The translations under genes were made by a program, and so were the position numbers. Below are positions 26,127 to 33,799 of a stretch of 64,000 nt of DNA, in pieces. The notes beneath the pieces were generated by a model. The model ran no database searches, was not told where the DNA came from, and was given only the letters and a program-made list of their open reading frames with translations. How positions within the stretch are numbered: position 1 is the stretch's first letter; each line of letters opens with the position of its first letter. Source of the DNA: Bradyrhizobium arachidis (lineage in GTDB: Bacteria > Pseudomonadota > Alphaproteobacteria > Rhizobiales > Xanthobacteraceae); contig NZ_CP077970.1 of NCBI RefSeq assembly GCF_024758505.1, forward strand, positions 620,001-684,000, read 5' to 3'.

Positions 26127-26762
26127 CTAACCCAGCTTCAATCCCGTCGCCGCCTCGAGCTCGGCAATCGCCTGCGCTCCGCTCGTGACCTTGATCGTGG
26201 TCATGCCCATTTCGCGCGCGGGCTTGAGGTTGACGCCGAGGTCGTCGAGATAGACGCATCGCTTCGGATCTACCTCTAGCGTCTCGACCATCCTCCGGTA
26301 GATGCGCGGGTCGGGTTTGCGCAGCCCGATCTTGGCTGATTCGATGACATGGTCGAACAGCGTCATCACCTCGGCGACGTAGAGCGTGCGCCCGGTCATG
26401 CTGCCGATCGCGTTGGCCGGCAGATTGTTGGTGATGCAACCGGTCTTGTGCTGCGCCTTGATGCGCTTCAGCGCCTCGACCATCTCAGGGCGCAGATCGC
26501 CTTGCAGCAGCGGCAGCACGTCGCGGCCGCGGACCTCGGCGCCGAGCGCGAGCGATTCAGCCGCGAACAAATGATCGAAGGTTTCGATGTCGACCTCGGC
26601 GCGCTCGAATTTTGCCCAGGCGTTTTCGAGGTGATTGGTGGCGTTGGTGCGACGGATGATGTCGGCGGGCAGGCCGCGCTCGGTCTCGAACCGCGTGAAC
26701 GCCTCGAACGGCGAGGTCGTCAGCACGCCGCCAAAATCCCAGATCACCGCCTCGATCGCCAA
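26127..26762 (-). CDS. HAD-IA family phosphatase-like hydrolase
   Basis: A 211-residue HAD protein. Motif I is WDFGGVL, with the nucleophile Asp9 but Gly in place of the second Asp, as in the YihX/epoxide-hydrolase-N-terminal subgroup. Motif II is CITNN, motif III the Lys in IGLRKPDPRIY, and motif IV YLDDLGVN. The start is a TTG with GAGGA nine bases upstream; no ATG fits. It should dephosphorylate a small phosphate ester. Its position beside mtnP-mtnA suggests, but does not prove, a link to thioribose phosphates. Confidence 0.85.
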   Translation of the reverse strand: MAIEAVIWDFGGVLTTSPFEAFTRFETERGLPADIIRRTNATNHLENAWAKFERAEVDIETFDHLFAAESLALGAEVRGRDVLPLLQGDLRPEMVEALKRIKAQHKTGCITNNLPANAIGSMTGRTLYVAEVMTLFDHVIESAKIGLRKPDPRIYRRMVETLEVDPKRCVYLDDLGVNLKPAREMGMTTIKVTSGAQAIAELEAATGLKLG

Positions 26763-26856
26763 TGTCTTGTCCTCGCTGATGACAGGCGACGACGGCTAGC
26801 ATGCGGGGGCGGCCGGGACTAGCCCGCAGCGCTTCCAGCGGCTATGCCATGTCGCC

Positions 26857-27618
26857 ATGAAGACAGCGACATTCTTGTCCATCGCCGCAGCATTGCTGTT
26901 CGCGGCCCCGGCAGAGGCTATCGTCAACGGTGGCACGCCGCAGACCGACGGCGTCGCGCGCGCAATCGTCACCATCGTCGGCTCCCGCGGAAACTTTTGC
27001 AGCGGCAGCCTGATCGCGCCGAAGCTCGTTCTCACGGTCGCGCATTGCGTGCAGCCGGGCGCCGATTACAAGATCGTCGCCTATGGCGCGGACGGCAAAC
27101 CGGAGCTTCAGAACATCCGGACGATTGCGATTCATCCCGGCTTCAACATGCAGGCAATGCAGTCGCATCGCGCGACCGCCGATGTCGCGCTGTTGCAGTT
27201 GGAAATTCCACTCAAAGGAAAATCGACGGTGCCGGTGGGCTCGCCGCAAATTCCAATTCAGGTCGGCGGCCGTTTCACCATTGCAGGTATCGGCGTCACC
27301 GTGCCTGGCGACGGCAAGAGCGGAGGTGCCACGCGCGTCGCAGGCCTCGTTGCAACAGGTAAGCCCGGCACCTTGCAGATTCGTCTCGTCGATCCCGTAA
27401 CCAACGGTATCAGCGGCGGAATCGGCGCCTGCACAGGGGATTCCGGCGGTCCTGTGTTCGAGGACAAGCCGAATGGTCCCGCTATCATCGGCTTGATCAG
27501 CTGGTCGACGGGACCGAACGGCAGTGCCGGCTGTGGCGGACTGACCGGCGTCACACCACTCACGCTCTATCGCGACTGGATATTGCAGACAGCGCGGAGC
27601 TGGGGTGCGGCGCTGTGA
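26857..27618 (+). CDS. Secreted trypsin-like serine protease (S1 family)
   Basis: A 253-residue protein. Residues 1-21 are a Sec signal peptide ending AEA. The chain then reads IVNGG, the same as the freshly activated N terminus of trypsin, so signal-peptidase cleavage alone would give an active enzyme with no pro-piece. The catalytic triad is His63 (TVAHC), Asp109 (DVALLQLE) and Ser196 (TGDSGGP). The family disulfide around His (CSGSLIAPKLVLTVAHC) is kept. The residue six before Ser196 is Gly (GIGACTGDSGG) rather than Asp, so strict Arg/Lys specificity is not expected. The target is unknown. It is divergent from the HAD gene. Confidence 0.92.
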   Translation: MKTATFLSIAAALLFAAPAEAIVNGGTPQTDGVARAIVTIVGSRGNFCSGSLIAPKLVLTVAHCVQPGADYKIVAYGADGKPELQNIRTIAIHPGFNMQAMQSHRATADVALLQLEIPLKGKSTVPVGSPQIPIQVGGRFTIAGIGVTVPGDGKSGGATRVAGLVATGKPGTLQIRLVDPVTNGISGGIGACTGDSGGPVFEDKPNGPAIIGLISWSTGPNGSAGCGGLTGVTPLTLYRDWILQTARSWGAAL

Positions 27619-27737
27619 TTTGATCGCGATCTGATCTATGTCATTTTGAAGCGGAAGCGCGATGGGCGACCTGCCTGTCGCGGAGGAAACGCGCTGTCCG
27701 GTCAAGGACGGCCACACAAGCAAGGCAAGAACTAACA

Positions 27738-29240
27738 ATGAATGTCGCCGTTCGCACTGCCCAAAACACTAAGCAAGCTTCAGAACATTTCGACGTCTTG
27801 ATCGTCGGCGCCGGCATCTCCGGCATCGGCAGCGCGTATCATCTGGCAAAGCAGCTTCCCGGCACGAGCTTCGTCATTCTGGAGACGAAGGATACGTTCG
27901 GCGGCACCTGGGTCACGCATCGCTATCCCGGCATTCGTTCCGACAGCGACCTCCACACCTTCGGCTATCGCTTCAAACCCTGGGTTGGACCGCCGATCGC
28001 CTCGGCCGAAGAGATCCTTGCCTACATGAATGATGTGGTCGAGGAGAACGATCTCGGCAAGCACATCCGCTACAAGCACAAGATCAATTCCGCGACCTGG
28101 TCGAGCGAGGAAAATCTCTGGACCATCGAAGCTGTCACGACCGACGCCGGCGAGCTCAAGATCTTCACCGCGAACTTCCTCTGGATGTGCCAGGGCTATT
28201 ATCGCCATTCCGACGGTTACACGCCGGAATGGAAGGGCACGGATAGGTTCAAGGGCCGCATCGTCCATCCGCAGACCTGGCCTGACGATCTCGATCTCAC
28301 CGACAAGAAGGTGGTGGTGATCGGCTCCGGTGCGACCGCGGCGACGCTATTGCCAAACATTGCCGACAAATGCGCGCACGCCACCATGCTGCAGCGCTCG
28401 CCGACCTATTTCCGGATCGGCCGCAATGCCATCGAGATCGCCGAGGAGCTGCGCCGGCTCCAGGTCGACGAGGAATGGATCCACGAGATCACCAGGCGGA
28501 AAATCCTGTTCGAGCAGGACGCGTTCACAAAGCTCTGCATCGCCAACCCGGAAGCGGTCAAGAAGGAGCTGATCGGCCAGATCGCCGCGATCCTCGGGCC
28601 GGACTACGACGTCGAGACGCATTTTACGCCAAGCTACCGACCGTGGCGGCAGCGCATTGCTTTCGTGCCGGATGCCGACCTGTTCAAGGGCATCGCCAGC
28701 GGCAAGGCGTCCGTCGTCACCGACGAGATCGAGTGCTTTGTCGAGAACGGCATCCAGCTCAAGTCCGGCAAGCTGTTGGAGGCCGACGTCATCGTCACCG
28801 CGACCGGCTTCAACCTCTCAACGCTTGGCGACATCGAATTCGAGATCGACGGCAAGCCGCTCGATTTCGGCGACACCGTCACCTATCGCGGCATGATGTT
28901 CACGGGCGTGCCGAACATGGTCTGGGTGTTCGGCTATTTCCGCGCGAGCTGGACGCTGCGCGTCGATCTCGTCGCCGACTTCGTCTGCCGTCTGCTCGGG
29001 CACATGAAGGCGAAAGGAAAGAAGAAGGTCGAGGTGAAGCTGCGCCCCGAAGACCACAACATGCCGATCCTGCCCTGGATCGATCCGGAAAACTTCAACC
29101 CCGGCTACATGATGCGCAACATGAACCTGCTGCCCAAGCGCGGCGACAAGCCGGAATGGCAGCACAGCCAGGACTACTGGACCGAGAAGGATGAGATTCC
29201 GAAGGCGAATCTCGACGATGCGGCGTTTGTTTATGAGTGA
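27738..29240 (+). CDS. Flavin monooxygenase, type I Baeyer-Villiger-like
   Basis: A 500-residue FAD/NADPH enzyme. The FAD site GAGISGIG is at 24-31, the NADPH site GSGATAAT at about 195, and between them FKGRIVHPQTWP at 171-182, which fits the FxGxxxHxxxW(P/D) fingerprint of Baeyer-Villiger monooxygenases. The overall sequence resembles the EtaA/ethionamide-activating branch. It would insert oxygen next to a ketone or oxidise sulfur or nitrogen in a small molecule. The substrate is unknown. The gene stands alone between a protease and an autotransporter. Confidence 0.9.
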   Translation: MNVAVRTAQNTKQASEHFDVLIVGAGISGIGSAYHLAKQLPGTSFVILETKDTFGGTWVTHRYPGIRSDSDLHTFGYRFKPWVGPPIASAEEILAYMNDVVEENDLGKHIRYKHKINSATWSSEENLWTIEAVTTDAGELKIFTANFLWMCQGYYRHSDGYTPEWKGTDRFKGRIVHPQTWPDDLDLTDKKVVVIGSGATAATLLPNIADKCAHATMLQRSPTYFRIGRNAIEIAEELRRLQVDEEWIHEITRRKILFEQDAFTKLCIANPEAVKKELIGQIAAILGPDYDVETHFTPSYRPWRQRIAFVPDADLFKGIASGKASVVTDEIECFVENGIQLKSGKLLEADVIVTATGFNLSTLGDIEFEIDGKPLDFGDTVTYRGMMFTGVPNMVWVFGYFRASWTLRVDLVADFVCRLLGHMKAKGKKKVEVKLRPEDHNMPILPWIDPENFNPGYMMRNMNLLPKRGDKPEWQHSQDYWTEKDEIPKANLDDAAFVYE

Positions 29241-29587
29241 GATGACGAGTTCGACCGCGGAATCGAAAAACGCCCGATCGAGGGCATCTGGAACGAGCTA
29301 ACCTCCACGAACGACTGGGCAATTCTGGATACAGGCGCGCCCGCGCGGCACCGCGGCCGCCTACTGTGCATGGGGTTGTTTCGCGCTTCTTTTTTGACGC
29401 TGCGACGGATGACCGCGGAGACGGTGCCCGGAATGACAACCGCGCCCCACAAAACGTGGCTCGGTTGCAACATCGCGGCCTGAATCTGCTCCAGTTGTGA
29501 GCGAATCCGCCGATTCCCGCATCTGCGTAGTTTCACGGAGGGAACCGGTCGCCTAATTTACCGGCGGCGCCGCTGGGAGCGCCGGGA
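29241..29587. other. 347-base gap with no identifiable gene
   Basis: I see no convincing open frame, tRNA or strong hairpin here. A small GC-rich stem (GGCGCCGCTGGGAGCGCC) lies just before the autotransporter start. The gap presumably carries that gene's promoter. Confidence 0.4.
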
Positions 29588-32500
29588 ATGAGGGGCGTTG
29601 GGGTGGAAGTTCGGTTGCCATCGCGCGGGCAGGGTGGGCTGTGCCGCGGCACGGCCGTGTCGTCCGTCGTGGCGGTCCTGCTGGGCCTTTGCCTCTCCAC
29701 GACCGCCCGGGCGGTCTGTACGCCCGACCCAGCCACGAGCGGCCAGACGGTCACCTGCAGCGGCATCGATGTCGACGGCTTTCAGGCTGGCGTCGGCGTC
29801 AACAGCCTGACCGTGAATGTGCTGACGGGGGCGACCGTCAACGACAACGGCACGGCGGCGATCAGCGTCAACGATCTCAACGTCGTCACCAACAACGGGA
29901 CGATCACGGTGGCCTCGGGCCTGACCGGCATCAGCGCCGGCAGCAACAACACCATCACCAACAACGCCGGGATCGTGGCCCTGGACAACGGCATCGGCAT
30001 CCAGGCCGTGAACAACAACACGATCGCCAATAACGGAACGATTGCGACCGGCGACTTTGGCGTGGCGATCACTGTCTTCGACAACAATACGGTCACCAAC
30101 AGCGGCTCGCTCATCACGGGAGCCTCGAGCTCGGCCATCTTTGCCGGCGCGAACAGCACCATCACCAATACCGCCACCGGCATCATCACCGCGCTTAACG
30201 ACTCGAATGCCATTTTCGTAGCGGGCAACAGCACGGTCACCAACGCCGGGTCGATCACGATCGGCGATGCGGCCGCGCTGGGCGCCGGCATCTCCGCGAT
30301 CAATGATCACAACACGATCACCAATACCGCGACTGGTACCATCACCGTCGGGGATAACTCCTTCGGCGTTTTCATGCAGGGCAATTTTGCCGTCGTGAGC
30401 AATGCCGGCACGATCAAGGCAGGCCAGTTCGGTGGCGGCATCGCCGTGTTCGGCGACGATGCGACGGTGACGAACGATAACTCGATCAAGATCGCCGACT
30501 TCGGTGCAGCCATCGGGGTGCAGGGAGACCGCGCCACGATCACCCAAAACGGGACGCTCACTGTTGGCTTCGCAGGCGCCGGCATCGCCTATGCCGGTTC
30601 TTCGGGTACGATCACGAACACCAAGACGATCTCGGGCGGGGATTCTGCCGAGGGCATCTTCGTGACCGGCGACGGCAATACGGTCACCAACCGCGGGACG
30701 ATCAACGTCGGTGACGGCGGCGCCGGCATCGACGTGAGCGGTTCGGGCGTGGTCATCAACCAGATCGTCAACACCGGCACGATCACGGTCGGCAACGGCG
30801 GCGTCGGTATCTTCGTGAGCGGCGGCGGCAACGTCTTCAATTCGGGTACCATCAATGCCGGAACCGGCACCGCCATCGAGTTCTGTAATTGTGCCAACAA
30901 CACGCTCACGCTGGGGCCGGGCAGCAGGATCTTCGGTCAGGTGATCGGCGCGGGCACCGACACGCTCCAGCTCGGCGGCACCGGCAATGATTCCTTCAGT
31001 CTCTCCGACATCGGTGCCGGCCAGCAGTATGATGGCTTCACGACCTTCAACAAGGTCGACAGCTCCAACTGGACCGTGAACGGCATCGGCAATCAGGACT
31101 GGACCGTGCTCGGCGGCACGTTCACTGTGCAGGGCGTGATCTTCGGCAACGTCACCGTCGCTGCCGGTGGCACGCTCAGCGGCGAGGGCGAGATCGGCAA
31201 CGCCATCATCAATGGCGGCACCTTGGCGCCTGGCAGTCCGACCGGCACGTTCACGGTCAACGGCAGCCTCTCGATGACGACCGCATCGACCTACATGGTC
31301 CAGATCTCGGGTGCGAACAACGGCTTTGCTGCGGTCGCCGGCACGGCAACGCTGAACGGCGCCACGGTCGTGGCCGTGCCGGTCGGCACGATCCAGAAGC
31401 ACTACACCATCCTGTTCGCAGCCGGTGGTGTCGTCGACACGTTCAACCCGGTCGTCGCAGGTCTGTCGCCGAATCTGCACGCGACCCTGAGCTACGATCC
31501 GAACAACGTCTTCCTGGATTTCGCGCTGAACTACGGCACCGGCCTCAACATCAACCAGCAGAACGTGGCCAACGCCCTGACGCGCGTCTTCAACACCACG
31601 GGCAGCATTCCCGTGGCGCTGGCCAACCTCACGTCCCAGGGCCTGACGCAGGCCTCGGGCGAGCCGGGCACCGGCTCGCAGCAGGCGACGTTCAACGCCA
31701 TGAACCTGTTCCTCGGCCTCCTGACCGATCCGTTCTCGGCGGGCCGCGGCGGCGGCACGCCCGGCGCCACGCCGTTTGCCGAAGAGGCGAGCGCGAACGC
31801 CTATGCGTCCACCGGCAAGAGCGCGCGCGACGCCTTCGCGTCGATCTACCGCAAGGCGCCGGCCGCCGATTTCGACCAGCGCTGGAGCGTGTGGGCGGCC
31901 GGCTATGGCGGCTCGCAAACCACCGACGGCAATGCGGCGCTTGGCTCGAACAGCACGACCAGCAGCGTCTACGGCACTGCTGTCGGCTTCGACTATCGCT
32001 TCTCGCCTTCGACGATCGCCGGTGTCGCGCTCGCTGGTGGTGCCACCAATTTTGGCGTCAACGGGCTCGGCTGGGGTCATTCCGACCTGTTCCAGGCCGG
32101 CGCCTTCGTTCGCCACAATTCCGGTCCGGCCTACATCACGGCGGCGCTGGCCTATGGCTGGCAGGATGTCACCACCAACCGCGTCGTCACCGCAGCCGGC
32201 TACGACCAGTTGCGCGCGCAGTTCAACGCCAACGCATTCTCGGGCCGCGTCGAGGGCGGCTACCGCTACGTGACACCTTGGATGGGCGTGACGCCTTATG
32301 CCGCGGTGCAGGCGACCAACTTCAATCTGCCGAACTACGCGGAAAACGCCGTTGTCGGCACCAACGCATTTGCGCTCGGCTATGCAGGCAAGAGCGTGAC
32401 CGACACCCGCACCGAGCTTGGCCTGCGCAGCGACAGATCCTTTGCCGCCTCGAACGGCGTCGTCACACTGCGCGGCCGCGTCGCCTGGGCGCATGATTTC

Positions 32501-32716
32501 AATCCGGACCGCACCATCGGTGCGGTGTTCCAGACGCTGCCGGGCTCGGCCTTCGTGGTCAACGGCGCGGCGCTATCCCGCGACTCCGCGCTGACCACGG
32601 CTTCAGTCGAGATGAAGTGGATGAACGGCTGGTCCGCGATCGGAACTTTTGAAGGTGAGTTCTCGAACGTCACACGGTCCTACGCCGGCAAGGGCATCGT
32701 GCGCTACGCGTGGTGA
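29588..32716 (+). CDS. Autotransporter with a repeat-built beta-helix passenger
   Basis: A 1042-residue type V secreted protein. Residues 1-42 are an extended signal peptide (hydrophobic VVAVLLGLCLSTTARA). The passenger from about 60 to 440 is made of some fifteen to eighteen imperfect repeats of about 22 residues with the pattern NxxTITNxGTIxxGxxxxGIxxxG, typical of a right-handed beta helix. A linker and a second beta-rich part run to about 700. From about 762 (FDQRWSVWAAGYGG) the sequence is a 280-residue beta barrel ending IVRYAW, with the terminal aromatic residue expected for outer-membrane insertion. A small CNC motif sits at the end of the helix part. It may serve adhesion; no enzyme motif is visible. 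Confidence 0.92.
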   Translation: MRGVGVEVRLPSRGQGGLCRGTAVSSVVAVLLGLCLSTTARAVCTPDPATSGQTVTCSGIDVDGFQAGVGVNSLTVNVLTGATVNDNGTAAISVNDLNVVTNNGTITVASGLTGISAGSNNTITNNAGIVALDNGIGIQAVNNNTIANNGTIATGDFGVAITVFDNNTVTNSGSLITGASSSAIFAGANSTITNTATGIITALNDSNAIFVAGNSTVTNAGSITIGDAAALGAGISAINDHNTITNTATGTITVGDNSFGVFMQGNFAVVSNAGTIKAGQFGGGIAVFGDDATVTNDNSIKIADFGAAIGVQGDRATITQNGTLTVGFAGAGIAYAGSSGTITNTKTISGGDSAEGIFVTGDGNTVTNRGTINVGDGGAGIDVSGSGVVINQIVNTGTITVGNGGVGIFVSGGGNVFNSGTINAGTGTAIEFCNCANNTLTLGPGSRIFGQVIGAGTDTLQLGGTGNDSFSLSDIGAGQQYDGFTTFNKVDSSNWTVNGIGNQDWTVLGGTFTVQGVIFGNVTVAAGGTLSGEGEIGNAIINGGTLAPGSPTGTFTVNGSLSMTTASTYMVQISGANNGFAAVAGTATLNGATVVAVPVGTIQKHYTILFAAGGVVDTFNPVVAGLSPNLHATLSYDPNNVFLDFALNYGTGLNINQQNVANALTRVFNTTGSIPVALANLTSQGLTQASGEPGTGSQQATFNAMNLFLGLLTDPFSAGRGGGTPGATPFAEEASANAYASTGKSARDAFASIYRKAPAADFDQRWSVWAAGYGGSQTTDGNAALGSNSTTSSVYGTAVGFDYRFSPSTIAGVALAGGATNFGVNGLGWGHSDLFQAGAFVRHNSGPAYITAALAYGWQDVTTNRVVTAAGYDQLRAQFNANAFSGRVEGGYRYVTPWMGVTPYAAVQATNFNLPNYAENAVVGTNAFALGYAGKSVTDTRTELGLRSDRSFAASNGVVTLRGRVAWAHDFNPDRTIGAVFQTLPGSAFVVNGAALSRDSALTTASVEMKWMNGWSAIGTFEGEFSNVTRSYAGKGIVRYAW

Positions 32717-32726
32717 GGTGCTTCAC

Positions 32727-32881
32727 CCTCCCCTGGAGGGGGAGGGTCGATCGCGCGAAGCGCGAGCGGGGTGGGGTGATCTCTCCCCTCGGGCAGTGCG
32801 CGGTGTGGAGAGACCGTCACCCCACCTCGGTTCATATTTCGCTTCGCTGCATACGAACCGATCCTCCCCCTCCAGGGGAGG
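32727..32881. repeat. Inverted repeat pair CCTCCCCTGGAGGGGGAGG
   Basis: The 19-base arm at 32727-32745 is the reverse complement of 32863-32881, around a GC-rich centre that has its own shorter complementarities. Each arm is also nearly self-complementary. It separates the convergent autotransporter and MCE genes and is a common type of Bradyrhizobium repeat. Confidence 0.75.
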
Positions 32882-32896
32882 ATAAGGGCAGAGCGC

Positions 32897-33721
32897 TCAC
32901 TGCTTCTGTTGCTGCGGCGGCCTGCGCGGTGGACGCGGCGGGGCGGGCGTGCCGGCCATCTTGTTGGCGGCCTCGCTGACGTCGAGCAGCATGCGGCGGC
33001 CGTCCTCGATGAACGACGCCGACTTCTTCTTCATGCTGTCGGTCATCTCGCGCAGCGATTTGACCTTCTCGAACAGCTCGTCTGCCTTGCCGTTGGCAAG
33101 GCTCGGCACCACGCCCTCGATCTTGTTCACCGCGCCATCGATGCTTGCGAACGCGTTCTCGGTCTTGGCCATGATGGCGTCGATCGCCTCGCCCTTGCTC
33201 TTGAGGTCGGCGGTATAGTTCTCGAAATTGTGCAGGCCGTCCTTGATCAGGGCCTCGTTGCTGACGATCATGCGATCGACATTGTGCAGGGTCTCGACGA
33301 TGGACTCGGCATCGCTGAGATCGGCGATCAGCACGGGAACGCCGTCCTGGTCCAGCGGCACCGGGGGCGCGGCGGGCGCGCCGCCGATCAGCGACACTGC
33401 GGCAACACCGGTCAAGCCCTGAAACTCGATGCCGGCCACCGTGTCCTTGCGGATCGGCGCGTTGTTGTCGAGCATTACCAGGGCCACGACCTTGCGCGGA
33501 TTGTCCAGCTTGATCGACAGGATCTGGCCGGCCGGAACGCCGTCAAAATTGACAGGGCCGCCCTTGCGCAGGCCGCTTGCAGAACCGCCTTCGTACACCA
33601 CGCGCAGCAGGCTGCGCTGCTGGGCCGTGCGGAATTTCTGCACGGCGAGCACGCTGCCGAACGCCACGGCCATCACGGCCAGCGTCACGGTTCCGATCAC
33701 CAGGTTGCTCTTGCGCGCCAT
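32897..33721 (-). CDS. MlaD/MCE domain protein, single membrane anchor
   Basis: A 274-residue protein. Residues 7-27 (LVIGTVTLAVMAVAFGSVLAV) form one membrane helix and the MCE domain follows (about 38-120), with VVYEGGSASGLRKGGPVNFDGVPAGQI and IEFQGLTGVAAVSL. Then comes a long alpha-helical, probably coiled-coil part and a Pro-rich end (PRPPRRPPQQQKQ). MCE proteins form periplasmic rings that move lipids together with an MlaE/MlaF-type ABC pump. No pump genes are adjacent, so it is a lone subunit or uses one encoded elsewhere. The start was put at MARKSN, where the anchor begins. Confidence 0.88.
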   Translation of the reverse strand: MARKSNLVIGTVTLAVMAVAFGSVLAVQKFRTAQQRSLLRVVYEGGSASGLRKGGPVNFDGVPAGQILSIKLDNPRKVVALVMLDNNAPIRKDTVAGIEFQGLTGVAAVSLIGGAPAAPPVPLDQDGVPVLIADLSDAESIVETLHNVDRMIVSNEALIKDGLHNFENYTADLKSKGEAIDAIMAKTENAFASIDGAVNKIEGVVPSLANGKADELFEKVKSLREMTDSMKKKSASFIEDGRRMLLDVSEAANKMAGTPAPPRPPRRPPQQQKQ

Positions 33722-33799
33722 CGCTCCTCGGCTCTCGACCCCTGATCTCACGGAGTCGGCAGCCGATTTTATGGGCAAAGGCGGCCAAGTGGAAGACGA

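Noticed and set aside
29231..29536. A 101-codon open frame on the minus strand in the gap before the autotransporter
   Set aside because: No ribosome-binding site, no family features, and it overlaps the end of the monooxygenase gene.
29850..30900. Regular repeats that could suggest a CRISPR array
   Set aside because: The repeats are in frame, imperfect and translate into beta-helix turns; there are no exact direct repeats with unique spacers.
29558..32494. A 978-codon open frame on the strand opposite the autotransporter
   Set aside because: It mirrors the autotransporter codons; high GC at third positions removes stops from the opposite strand. Its translation is Arg/Asp/His-rich with no domain, while the forward frame has signal peptide, repeats and barrel.
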